Shown in pieces: positions 27,170 through 35,887 of a stretch of 59,409 nucleotides of DNA. This DNA is from Phocaeicola sp. GTDB taxonomy: Bacteria > Bacteroidota > Bacteroidia > Bacteroidales > Bacteroidaceae. Each line of letters begins with the position of its first letter. Positions within the stretch are counted from its first letter, which is position 1. The translations under genes and the position numbers were made by a program. Below the pieces are notes generated by a model, which did no database searches, was not told where the DNA came from, and saw only the letters and a program-made list of their open reading frames with translations. Where the stretch lies: assembly GCA_020026175.1 (NCBI GenBank), contig JAHHQV010000009.1, forward strand, positions 1 through 59,409, read 5' to 3'.

Positions 27170-27373
27170 ACATTATTATATTAGCTTTTTACAAACATAA
27201 ATAAAAAAATCAAGGTCTTGACTATAAAAACTGAAATTCGAATAAAAAAGTATCCAAAATATCAGAACAACAACAGGCAAACTTACTTATTCGTGTTGAC
27301 AATCAATCATATTTTGTAAAAAAACACTATGTATATTATGTATTGATATAGTTTGATATTATATATTTAAAGA

Positions 27374-27429
27374 AATCCCTTCCAAGTTCATTGTCTACAA
27401 TCAGTACGACAATGAATCTGAAAGGGATT
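27374..27429 (-). terminator. Probable terminator of the acyltransferase operon
   Basis: AATCCCTTCCAAGTTCATTGTC and GACAATGAATCTGAAAGGGATT form a long, slightly imperfect stem. On the minus strand the stem is followed by TCTTTAAATAT. It starts 36 bases past the stop at 27465. Confidence 0.6.
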
Positions 27430-27464
27430 CTACAATATATACATCAGGATATCCTATCCGTCAT

Positions 27465-28391
27465 TCAATTAACAAAAGACTCTATATGGCGTATTCTTTT
27501 TTCTTCAAGTATTTCATCTACTGCTATAAGAATACCAGTTTCCTCAACATCACCAAACTCATAGTTGATGGCAGTACCAAACATACGCATAGTAGGCGAC
27601 AAACTCATATATGCATTCACTAAAGGAGGTATATTATAACCAAGTTTACGCACTTCCGAATTCAATATTTTATAATCCTCTTTGAAAGTCTCACAACAGA
27701 AAAGTTTTCCCAATTCTATGGTGTCAGCCTCTATTTCCAAAGGTTGCATAGGAATTATAAGCTCATCATGATCGCAAAAATGCTTGTTCAGGAAATACAA
27801 TATCATATCGCGTCCATAACGGCTATAACTTGGATACATAGTCATCTTACCGAAAAAATACTTCATCTTAGGATTGATAACCGTCAATGCTCCAAGCCCG
27901 TCCCATAGATTGTCCAACGCAAACAATCCCTTTGAACCTGCACGGCTTGACTGATATTCCACAGTCACAAACGAGCGTCCCAATTCTACCGTATAAGGCA
28001 AATAATCTTTAAGGAACTTCTCCGAGAAATTAAACATATGGGATGTAGCCAATACAGGATGCCCCTGTTCATCAAAATCCACTTCATCACCAAACAAATA
28101 TCTGTAGCCTCCAAGTATTTCCTCCGCATCAGGATTCCACACTATAAGCTGCTTGTAAGGATTCTCCATCAAGTCATACTCATCAAGGTCTAAAGATTTT
28201 CCAGTTCCACCTCCTGCTTCACGAAAAGCTATTTCCCTGAGGCGTCCTATTTCCTTAAGAACATTAGGAGAATCTTTCCATGTAACAATATAAATTTCAT
28301 TGTTACTTTTATTTGTAAATCTGAGTCTTTTGTCTTCTGTCAGCTCAGACTTCAGAATCTCTTTGTCTATAGGAGCAATAATATCTTCCAT
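27465..28391 (-). CDS. GNAT-type N-acyltransferase, OlsB/GlsB-like (glycine lipid synthesis)
   Basis: This 308-residue protein resembles the Acetyltransf_5/hemolysin-like family to which OlsB belongs. It has the typical REIAFREAGGGTGKSLDLDEYD segment near 50-72, a GGYRYLFGDEV strand near 95 and ELGRSFVTVEYQ near 138. In Bacteroides thetaiotaomicron a homologous protein (GlsB) acylates the amino group of glycine with a 3-hydroxy fatty acid, the first step to glycine lipids. It follows the OlsA-like gene by 33 bases on the same strand, the same pairing as glsA/glsB. The role is taken from that family match and context. Confidence 0.8.
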   Translation of the reverse strand: MEDIIAPIDKEILKSELTEDKRLRFTNKSNNEIYIVTWKDSPNVLKEIGRLREIAFREAGGGTGKSLDLDEYDLMENPYKQLIVWNPDAEEILGGYRYLFGDEVDFDEQGHPVLATSHMFNFSEKFLKDYLPYTVELGRSFVTVEYQSSRAGSKGLFALDNLWDGLGALTVINPKMKYFFGKMTMYPSYSRYGRDMILYFLNKHFCDHDELIIPMQPLEIEADTIELGKLFCCETFKEDYKILNSEVRKLGYNIPPLVNAYMSLSPTMRMFGTAINYEFGDVEETGILIAVDEILEEKRIRHIESFVN

Positions 28392-28424
28392 TTATTCTTG
28401 TATTGTTTTTCTAAATATTTATTT

Positions 28425-29243
28425 TTATAGCTTATATACCTGTTCCTTGACATATTCCGCCCATTGCGATGGTGTTTTCGAATTATCAAAAGTCTGCCAA
28501 GGAATAGGCTTGCCTATTTTTATTTTAAAAGTCTTATGACAATTCTTATACATTTCATCTACCAGAAACAACATAGCTATATTAACCTTAACCCCCAAAA
28601 ACCTGCAGACATTTGCAAGATTATAAAAGAAGTTAGAGTTACGTCCTTCAAAATGAATCGGCACAACACAACGATGTGTTTCAACACTTTTTGAGACGAA
28701 TGTCTTCTTCCACTCCAAATCTTTAATTACGCCATTTGTCCTGCGCGAACAAAGGCCTGCCGGAAACATTATTATATGATTATCCGAATTGAATCCGGCC
28801 TCCACCATTCTGGGGAAATCACGCGACTGCAATCCGGTCTTGTTGATAGGAATACACAAAGGTGCCAGGCCATGCAGGTTCATAAGCAAGTCATTCACAA
28901 GATACTTTATCCTGCCATCATAATGCTTGCCCAATACATACCCCAATGCTATTCCGTCCTGGCCTCCAAGCGGATGGTTTGACACAAAAGTGCACAATCC
29001 GTCAGAAGGAAGGTTTTCAAGACCTTCCACCTCCAGTTTTATATCAAGATAACTCATGCATGCATCTAGGAAATCAACACCCGTCTTGTCTGAAGAACTT
29101 TTCAGAAAACGATTGATTTCATCCTGATGAATCACTTTTTTCAGAAAAGACACAAAGAAACGTGGAACACGTTTTGCTTTTTTACCAGCCTTTTCTTTTA
29201 TTATTTTATCTATATCAATCAAAAAAACAGATTGGTCAGCCAT
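28425..29243 (-). CDS. Lysophospholipid acyltransferase-family O-acyltransferase, OlsA/GlsA-like
   Basis: This 272-residue protein has the PlsC-type motifs SNHPLGGQDGIAL near 87 (an NHPxxxxD form of the HX4D catalytic box) and MFPAGLCSRR near 167 (the FPEG-like substrate motif). No clear membrane-spanning segment is seen. It is the first gene of a two-gene unit with the OlsB-like N-acyltransferase. Together they would make an N-acyl-3-acyloxyacyl glycine lipid by O-acylating the hydroxy group of the intermediate, as GlsA does in Bacteroides. A -7-like box (TATTTTTG, 29287-29280) lies upstream. Confidence 0.8.
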   Translation of the reverse strand: MADQSVFLIDIDKIIKEKAGKKAKRVPRFFVSFLKKVIHQDEINRFLKSSSDKTGVDFLDACMSYLDIKLEVEGLENLPSDGLCTFVSNHPLGGQDGIALGYVLGKHYDGRIKYLVNDLLMNLHGLAPLCIPINKTGLQSRDFPRMVEAGFNSDNHIIMFPAGLCSRRTNGVIKDLEWKKTFVSKSVETHRCVVPIHFEGRNSNFFYNLANVCRFLGVKVNIAMLFLVDEMYKNCHKTFKIKIGKPIPWQTFDNSKTPSQWAEYVKEQVYKL

Positions 29244-29667
29244 CTACATTTTATTTTATAAATCCAATAATATAAGCTGCAAAAATAACGTATCTTTTGC
29301 AAAAAGTATCATTTTATTAAAAGAAAATACACAATGACATAAAAAAAACAGAATTACACTTTTCAATCCGTTATATTTTCAGCCGAGAAACAGACTATAT
29401 AAATAGATAAAAACACAAGGTATACTCATATTTTCTGTCAACTTCAAAACGACCAAGCGCTTTACCACAAACGCCTAGGCGTTTTAAGACAAACGACCAG
29501 TCGTTTGAAAACGAACGTATAAGCATCATAAAAAACGCAATAAAGCAAACTACCTGTTGATAACTTTTGGAAAAGTTTTTATCGTTTCATTACCCCCATT
29601 AGATAAGAAATGTATAATTTTACGGCTAATTATATATATAAGGTGTAAACTAGCAAAATAGACATTT
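29244..29667. other. Divergent intergenic region between the acyltransferase operon and the dcw cluster
   Basis: This 424-base AT-rich gap is where the long minus-strand block ends and the plus-strand dcw block begins. It holds the palindrome cluster at 29446-29506, a TTATCAACA sequence (minus strand, 29563-29555) one base from the TTATCCACA DnaA box, and a quasi-palindrome GATAACTTTTGGAAAAGTT(TT)TATC at 29559-29583. No clear dcw promoter with both boxes was found. Confidence 0.6.
29446..29506. repeat. Second cluster of the AACGnC...GnCGTTT palindromic units
   Basis: Units here are AAAACGACCAAGCGCTTT (starting at 29446), AAACGCCTAGGCGTTT (29469-29484, a perfect 16-base palindrome) and AAACGACCAGTCGTTT (29491-29506, palindromic but for one base). 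The core and spacing match the cluster at 2165-2222. It lies about 160 bases upstream of rsmH. Confidence 0.8.
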
Positions 29668-30582
29668 ATGAACGATACTTCACAAACATATCACATACCT
29701 GTACTGCTAAATGAAAGTATAGAAGGACTTGACTTGAAAAAAGGCGGAATATATGTAGATGTAACTTTCGGAGGAGGAGGACATTCTAAAGAAATACTTA
29801 GAAGAATGGACAAAGACTGCAAGCTATACAGTTTTGACCAAGACGAAGATGCCGAAAAGAATGCAGTGAAAGATGGCAGGTTTACATTCGTAAGAAGCAA
29901 TTTCAGATACATAAAAAACTTTTTGAGATACTACGGAGTGGAAGAAGTGGATGGAATACTTGCCGACCTTGGAGTGTCATCACATCATTTCGATGATTCA
30001 GAACGAGGATTCTCATTCCGTTTCGATGGCAAACTTGACATGAGAATGAATAAAAGAGCAGGTATGACTGCTGCCGATATAGTAAACAACTATGATGAAG
30101 AAAAACTTGCAAGTATTTTCTATATATACGGAGAACTGAAAAACAGCAGAAAACTGGCTTCTGTCATTGTAAAGAGAAGAACTGTTAAACCATTCGATAC
30201 AATAGGCGACTTTCTAGAAGTGGTAAAACCTCTATACGGAAGAGAAAGAGAAAAAAAAGAGCTTGCCAAAGTTTTCCAGGCGCTCCGAATAGAAGTAAAC
30301 CAGGAAATGGAGGCACTGAAGGAAATGCTATATTCAGCCACAAAGATACTAAAACCTGGAGGAAGACTATCGGTAATAACTTATCACTCGCTGGAGGACA
30401 GAATGGTGAAGAACATAATGAAAACAGGAAACATTGAAGGTAAAGCCGAAAAAGACTTCTTCGGAAATGTAAACACACCATTCAAGTTGATAAACAACAA
30501 GGTTATAATTCCTACTAACGATGAGATAGAAAGCAATCCACGGTCAAGAAGTGCCAAACTGAGAATTGCTGAGAAGAAATAA
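29668..30582 (+). CDS. rsmH: 16S rRNA (cytosine1402-N4)-methyltransferase
   Basis: RsmH (MraW) methylates N4 of C1402 in the ribosomal P site using S-adenosylmethionine. The 304 residues include the SAM motif FGGGGHS (34-40), the FDQDEDA acidic loop near 55, DLGVSSHHFDD near 99 and the RSRSAKLR C-terminus. It is the first gene of the dcw cluster, as in most bacteria. The next gene, ftsL, starts 19 bases after its stop. Confidence 0.96.
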   Translation: MNDTSQTYHIPVLLNESIEGLDLKKGGIYVDVTFGGGGHSKEILRRMDKDCKLYSFDQDEDAEKNAVKDGRFTFVRSNFRYIKNFLRYYGVEEVDGILADLGVSSHHFDDSERGFSFRFDGKLDMRMNKRAGMTAADIVNNYDEEKLASIFYIYGELKNSRKLASVIVKRRTVKPFDTIGDFLEVVKPLYGREREKKELAKVFQALRIEVNQEMEALKEMLYSATKILKPGGRLSVITYHSLEDRMVKNIMKTGNIEGKAEKDFFGNVNTPFKLINNKVIIPTNDEIESNPRSRSAKLRIAEKK

Positions 30583-30601
30583 AATACAAGCATACAATAT
30601 C

Positions 30602-30955
30602 ATGAAGAAAGACAATAATATAAAAGATAATGCCAACTCTACCATAACATGGAAAAGTATTCTAGGCGGTGACATACTTGCACATGAGTTTTTCAAAAGG
30701 CAGGTAAACCTATTATGTCTTATTGTGGTATTAACTATTATATACATAGACAACAGGTACTCCAGCCAAAGAGAACTGATAGAGATAGACAACTTGAAGA
30801 AAGAACTGACAGACATCAGATATGATGCACTTACCATTTCTTCCGAACTGACAGAAAGAAGCAGACAATCAAAGATTGAAGACTATATTTCTTCTAAAGG
30901 AACACATCTGGAGACTGCCGACCAGCCGCCATTCATTATCAAGGAGGATTATTAA
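30602..30955 (+). CDS. ftsL: FtsL-like cell division protein
   Basis: This small bitopic protein (117 residues from the ATG at 30602) has a charged cytoplasmic N-terminus, one membrane helix (about 36-54, LLCLIVVLTIIYI) and a short periplasmic coiled coil (about 57-90). Its size, topology and position between rsmH and ftsI identify it as FtsL, which links FtsW-FtsI activation to the FtsQ complex. Sequence is poorly conserved in this family, so the name rests on topology and context. A longer reading frame start exists upstream but overlaps rsmH. The stop overlaps the ftsI start (TAATG), and the end of this gene carries a strong ribosome binding site for ftsI. Confidence 0.85.
   Translation: MKKDNNIKDNANSTITWKSILGGDILAHEFFKRQVNLLCLIVVLTIIYIDNRYSSQRELIEIDNLKKELTDIRYDALTISSELTERSRQSKIEDYISSKGTHLETADQPPFIIKEDY
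30941..30948 (+). promoter_or_regulatory. Strong Shine-Dalgarno sequence for ftsI
   Basis: AAGGAGGA lies inside the last codons of ftsL with a 6-base gap to the ftsI ATG (30955). Such a full match is unusual in Bacteroidetes, where most genes lack one. The stop of ftsL and the start of ftsI share a base. Confidence 0.8.
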
Positions 30956-33087
30956 TGATACCAGAATATAAGAACGTAACTCTAAGATATGTGTTTTTTG
31001 TACTGATAATGATACTATTGGCAATTGCCGTAATAGTAAAGGCCAGTATCATTATGTTTGCAGAAAGACAATATTGGAAGGATGTTGCCGACAGATTTGT
31101 AAGAGAAAATGTCGTAGTCTTTCCTAACAGGGGAAATATAATTTCTTCTGACGGGAAACTTATGGCCAGCAGCCTTCCTGAATTCAAGATATATATGGAC
31201 TTCAAAGCAGGTGGAATCAAAAAAGACACTATGCTAATGAATCATATGCAGGAAATATGTGAAGGACTTCACAGAATATTCCCCGACAAGAGTGCTGCCG
31301 AATTTAGGAGGACCTTATTGAAAGGGAGGAAAATGGGTAGTAGAAACTATCTGATATATCCTAAAAGAATTTCGTACATAGAATTTAAGGAGGTGAAAAA
31401 ACTTCCTGTTTTCAATCTGAGCAAATTCAAGGGTGGGCTGCACGAACTGGCATACAACCAAAGAAAGAAACCTTTCGGCTCGCTTGCCATGAGGACATTG
31501 GGAGATGTTTTCCCCGATACAGCACTGGGAGCAAAAAACGGCATTGAACTGACGTACGACAAATATCTGAAAGGTGAAGTAGGTATTACGCACAGACAGA
31601 AAATCAGAAATAAATATCTGAACATTGTAGACAAGGCTCCGGTAAACGGTTATGACATTATCACTACTATAGATGTAGATGTACAGGACATTGCCGAAAA
31701 AGCACTTGTAGACCAGCTCGAATCTCTTGAAGCTGAAGCCGGAGTGGCCATTGTAATGGAAACCAAGACTGGAGAAGTAAAGGCTAACGTAAACATGACA
31801 AGAGGAAACGACGGAAAGTATTACGAAATGCGCAATCTGGCTGTAAGCAACCTTATGGAACCTGGGTCTACCTTCAAGACAGCCTCTATCATAGTGGCTC
31901 TGGAAGACGGATACATAACTCCTGAATATGAAGTAGATACTGAAAAGGGGGTTGTAAATATGCACGGAGCAAAAATGAAAGACTGGAACTGGTATAAAGG
32001 AGGGTATGGAGTAATCAATGTCAAAAAAATACTGGAGGTGTCTTCCAATATAGGTGTTTCGAAGATTATAGACCACTTCTACGGTAGTAATCCTCAAAAA
32101 TATATAGACGGCCTGAAGAGAATGAACATAGATACTCCTCTTGAACTCGGATTTACAGGAGAGGCTTCGCCGATAATAAAGAATGCAAACGCCAAAAACT
32201 TTTCGAGGACTTCACTGCCGTGGATGAGCATAGGATACGAAACCATGATTCCACCTATATATATCTTGAACTTCTACAATGCTATAGCAAACAACGGAAA
32301 GATGATAAAACCTATTTTTGTCAAAGCTATTGCAAAGGAAGGTAATATAGTGGAAGAATTCAGCACAGAAGTGATAAACGAAAAGATATGTTCGGACAAG
32401 ACACTGAAGGACATAAGAGGCATACTTAAAAGTGTTGTTTCCGAAGGTCTGGCAAAACCAGCCGGAAGCAAACTGTTCAGTGTATCCGGAAAGACCGGTA
32501 CTGCACAGATTTCACAGGGTAAAGCCGGATACAAAAGTGGAAGAGTGAAACATCTTGTAAGCTTTTGTGGATTCTTCCCTTCAGAAAACCCTATATACAC
32601 CTGCTATGTTGCAATACAGGCTCCAAATGCCAGTCCTTCGGGTGGTATACAGGCCGGTGGAGTTTTCAGCAAAATTGCAGAAAGAGTATATGCCAAGCAT
32701 CTTACCCACTCTCTTGAGAAAGCCAAGGATTCAACATCGGTGATGATTCCTGAAATAAAGAATGGAAACTTAAATGAAACTACATTCATTCTTGATGAAC
32801 TGGACATCAACTATTCCAAAAATGATATGGACCTTGATGAAGATGATGAAATAAAATGGGGTAAAGCCATAAGTACTGCCGAAAACGTGCATCTTGATGA
32901 AATGAGACTCAACGAGAAACTGGTTCCTAACGTAAAGGGTATGGGAGCCAAAGATGCAGTATTCCTTTTAGAGGGAAGAGGACTTATAGTGAGACTTAAC
33001 GGAAAAGGGAAAGTTACTTCACAGAACATACCTCCCGGAAGTACAGCAAGAAAAGGACAAACTATAACATTGACATTAAAAAACTAA
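30955..33087 (+). CDS. ftsI: Septal peptidoglycan transpeptidase FtsI (PBP3) with PASTA domain
   Basis: FtsI crosslinks new septal peptidoglycan together with the glycosyltransferase FtsW. The 710 residues have an N-terminal membrane anchor (about 10-33), a dimerisation domain, and a transpeptidase domain with Ser305-x-x-Lys308 (PGSTFK), Ser363-Ser364-Asn365 and Lys513-Thr-Gly. A single C-terminal PASTA domain (about 652-710, LVPNVKGMGAKDAV...) follows an acidic linker, as in other Bacteroidetes FtsI. Translation is probably coupled to ftsL through the TAATG overlap. murE begins 12 bases downstream. Confidence 0.95.
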   Translation: MIPEYKNVTLRYVFFVLIMILLAIAVIVKASIIMFAERQYWKDVADRFVRENVVVFPNRGNIISSDGKLMASSLPEFKIYMDFKAGGIKKDTMLMNHMQEICEGLHRIFPDKSAAEFRRTLLKGRKMGSRNYLIYPKRISYIEFKEVKKLPVFNLSKFKGGLHELAYNQRKKPFGSLAMRTLGDVFPDTALGAKNGIELTYDKYLKGEVGITHRQKIRNKYLNIVDKAPVNGYDIITTIDVDVQDIAEKALVDQLESLEAEAGVAIVMETKTGEVKANVNMTRGNDGKYYEMRNLAVSNLMEPGSTFKTASIIVALEDGYITPEYEVDTEKGVVNMHGAKMKDWNWYKGGYGVINVKKILEVSSNIGVSKIIDHFYGSNPQKYIDGLKRMNIDTPLELGFTGEASPIIKNANAKNFSRTSLPWMSIGYETMIPPIYILNFYNAIANNGKMIKPIFVKAIAKEGNIVEEFSTEVINEKICSDKTLKDIRGILKSVVSEGLAKPAGSKLFSVSGKTGTAQISQGKAGYKSGRVKHLVSFCGFFPSENPIYTCYVAIQAPNASPSGGIQAGGVFSKIAERVYAKHLTHSLEKAKDSTSVMIPEIKNGNLNETTFILDELDINYSKNDMDLDEDDEIKWGKAISTAENVHLDEMRLNEKLVPNVKGMGAKDAVFLLEGRGLIVRLNGKGKVTSQNIPPGSTARKGQTITLTLKN

Positions 33088-33099
33088 ATTTTAAAAGAT

Positions 33100-34557
33100 A
33101 TGATTATTAAGGATATTCTGAAATATGCCGGTAAATATGAAATATCAGGCAATTCTGAAATTGATATAAAAGGAATTGAAATCGATTCCAGAAAAGTTAA
33201 GGGCGGATACATGTTTGTTGCCGTAAAGGGAACACAAACCGACGGACACGACTATATAGAAAAAGCTATAGAAACAGGGGCTGCGGCCATAGTATGCGAA
33301 GAACTGCCTTCCGAACTTAAAGAAGGAATTACTTATGTAAAGTTCAATGATACAGAAGATGCTGTAGGGAAAATCGCCACTGCTTTTTATGGTAATCCTA
33401 CAGACAAGATAGACCTTATAGGAGTAACCGGAACAAACGGGAAGACAACCATTGCAACACTCCTTTATAATATGTTCAGAAACTTTGGATACAAGACTGG
33501 ACTTATATCTACCGTGTGCAACTATATAGACGGAGAGGCTATCCCTACAGAACATACTACCCCCGACCCTATCACACTTAACAAGCTATTGGGAAAAATG
33601 GCCGATGAAGGATGCAAATATGCCTTCATGGAAGTAAGTTCACACTCTGTTGCTCAAAAGCGTATAGGAGGACTGAAATTTGCCGGAGGTATTTTCACTA
33701 ACCTTACAAGAGACCATCTTGACTATCATAAAACTGTAGAGAATTATCTGAAAGCCAAAAAAGTTTTTTTTGACGGACTTCCTAAAACAGCTTTCGCACT
33801 TACCAACGCAGATGATAAAAACGGACTCGTCATGACTCAGAATACTAAAGCCAAGGTGGTGACTTATTCTCTGAATACACTGGCCGACTTTAAGGGAAAA
33901 GTTCTTGAAGATGGGTTTGAGGGTATGCTGATGGATATAAACAACACAGAGGTAAATGTTCAGTTTATAGGAAAATTCAATGCCTACAACCTTCTAGCTG
34001 TATATGGTGCAGCATGTATGCTCAACAAAAAGCCCGAAGACATTCTTCTGCAGCTTAGTCTTCTGAAACCGGTAGCCGGAAGATTTGACTCACTACGTTC
34101 GGCCAAAGGTTATACGGCTATTGTAGACTATGCACATACGCCTGATGCTCTGACAAATGTACTCAATGCCATACATGATGTACTTAACAGAAGAGGAAAG
34201 GTTATAACTGTGGTGGGAGCCGGAGGAAACAGAGACAAAGGAAAAAGACCTATCATGGCACAAGAATCTGTGAAACAGAGTGACAGGGTAATCATAACGT
34301 CCGACAACCCTCGATTTGAAGAGCCACAAGACATTATAAACGATATGCTTGCAGGATTGTCTAAAGAAGAATTGAGCAAGGTAATATCAATTGTAGACAG
34401 AAGGGAAGCTATACGTACAGCATGTATGCTTGCACATCAAGGTGACGTCATACTTATAGCAGGAAAAGGACACGAAAACTATCAGGATGTGAAAGGAGTA
34501 AAACACCATTTTGATGATAAGGAAGTAGTTAGAGAAATTTTCAACAGTGAAGTTTAA
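33100..34557 (+). CDS. murE: UDP-MurNAc-L-Ala-D-Glu:meso-diaminopimelate ligase
   Basis: MurE adds the third residue of the peptidoglycan stem peptide in the cytoplasm. The 485 residues show the Mur ligase ATP loop GTNGKTT (111-117), the EVSSHSVAQKRI motif near 184 and a C-terminal domain with DNPR (402-405). DNPR is the known marker for meso-diaminopimelate rather than lysine as substrate, so the organism should have a DAP-type wall. It lies between ftsI and mraY in the dcw order. Confidence 0.96.
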   Translation: MIIKDILKYAGKYEISGNSEIDIKGIEIDSRKVKGGYMFVAVKGTQTDGHDYIEKAIETGAAAIVCEELPSELKEGITYVKFNDTEDAVGKIATAFYGNPTDKIDLIGVTGTNGKTTIATLLYNMFRNFGYKTGLISTVCNYIDGEAIPTEHTTPDPITLNKLLGKMADEGCKYAFMEVSSHSVAQKRIGGLKFAGGIFTNLTRDHLDYHKTVENYLKAKKVFFDGLPKTAFALTNADDKNGLVMTQNTKAKVVTYSLNTLADFKGKVLEDGFEGMLMDINNTEVNVQFIGKFNAYNLLAVYGAACMLNKKPEDILLQLSLLKPVAGRFDSLRSAKGYTAIVDYAHTPDALTNVLNAIHDVLNRRGKVITVVGAGGNRDKGKRPIMAQESVKQSDRVIITSDNPRFEEPQDIINDMLAGLSKEELSKVISIVDRREAIRTACMLAHQGDVILIAGKGHENYQDVKGVKHHFDDKEVVREIFNSEV

Positions 34558-34605
34558 TTCTTACAAGAGCCAATCTTGCAAGAACAAGAAATAAAGAATA
34601 AAAAA

Positions 34606-35874
34606 ATGTTATATTACTTATTTGATTATTTAGAGCAATTTGATTTTCCAGGTGCAGGAATGTTCGGATACGTATCATTCCGCTCTCTCATGGCAGTTAT
34701 TCTTGCTCTATTTATATCCACTATTTTCGGTGAATATTTTATTAACAAGCTCAAGAAGAAACAAATAACAGAGATACAAAGAGATGCTTCTATAGACCCT
34801 TTCAACGTAAACAAGAGAGGTGTACCAACAATGGGGGGAATCATCATAATAATATCCATACTTATACCATGCCTGCTGCTTGGCAAACTGCATAATGTAT
34901 ATATGATTCTTATGCTTATAACTACGATATGGCTTGGTACATTGGGCTTCCTTGACGACTACATAAAGGTTTTCAAGAAAGACAAGGAAGGACTTCATGG
35001 CAAGTTCAAGATTATAGGCCAGGTAGGATTAGGATTCATAGTAGGCCTTACACTATATCTCAGTCCGGACGTAGTTATAAGAGAGAACCTTGAAGTAAAA
35101 AGAGACGGTGAGGTGGTAGACGTAATACACAAGTCTCAGGATGAGAAATCAACTAAGACCACCATCCCTTTCTTTAAGAACAACAACTTAGACTATGCAG
35201 ATTTTGTAGGATTCATGGGCGAACATGCGCAAACCGCCGGATGGGTAGTATTCGTGATAGTAACCATATTTGTAGTGACAGCGGTTTCCAACGGAGCAAA
35301 CCTCAACGACGGGATGGATGGTATGACTGCTGGAAATTCTGCCATCATAGGAGCGACACTCGGCATACTGGCCTATGTATCAAGCCATATAGAATATGCT
35401 TCATATCTTAATATAATGTATATACCAGGCAGTGAAGAACTGGTTATATTCATCTGTGCATTTATAGGAGCACTTATAGGATTTTTATGGTACAATGCTT
35501 TTCCAGCACAAGTATTTATGGGAGATACAGGAAGCCTTACAATAGGAGGTATAATAGCAGTTTTTGCAATTATTATCCATAAGGAACTGCTCATTCCAAT
35601 ATTGTGCGGAATATTCCTTGCAGAAAACCTCTCGGTTATATTGCAGGTGAAATATTTTCAGGCTGGAAAGAAAAAAGGTATAAAACAACGAATTTTCAAG
35701 CGTACACCAATACACGACCACTTCAGAACAACACAGTCACAACTCGACCCTAGTTGCTCATATATAGTTAAAGGTCCGACAAATGTTTTCCATGAATCGA
35801 AAATTACAGTAAGATTCTGGATTGTAACAATTATTTTGGCAGCTATAACGATAATAACTTTAAAGATTAGATAA
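34606..35874 (+). CDS. mraY: Phospho-MurNAc-pentapeptide transferase MraY
   Basis: MraY transfers phospho-MurNAc-pentapeptide to undecaprenyl phosphate, giving lipid I. From the ATG at 34606 the protein has 422 residues and about ten membrane segments. Family motifs are VPTMGG near 76, LDDYIKVFKKDKEGL near 118, NLNDGMDGMTAG near 237 and a PIHDHF loop near the end. A cytoplasmic-side insert (about 165-205) is longer than in E. coli MraY, as in other Bacteroidetes. The upstream 48 bases separate it from murE; an in-frame TTG at 34576 was not used. Confidence 0.95.
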   Translation: MLYYLFDYLEQFDFPGAGMFGYVSFRSLMAVILALFISTIFGEYFINKLKKKQITEIQRDASIDPFNVNKRGVPTMGGIIIIISILIPCLLLGKLHNVYMILMLITTIWLGTLGFLDDYIKVFKKDKEGLHGKFKIIGQVGLGFIVGLTLYLSPDVVIRENLEVKRDGEVVDVIHKSQDEKSTKTTIPFFKNNNLDYADFVGFMGEHAQTAGWVVFVIVTIFVVTAVSNGANLNDGMDGMTAGNSAIIGATLGILAYVSSHIEYASYLNIMYIPGSEELVIFICAFIGALIGFLWYNAFPAQVFMGDTGSLTIGGIIAVFAIIIHKELLIPILCGIFLAENLSVILQVKYFQAGKKKGIKQRIFKRTPIHDHFRTTQSQLDPSCSYIVKGPTNVFHESKITVRFWIVTIILAAITIITLKIR

Positions 35875-35887
35875 AATTAGAAGTATC

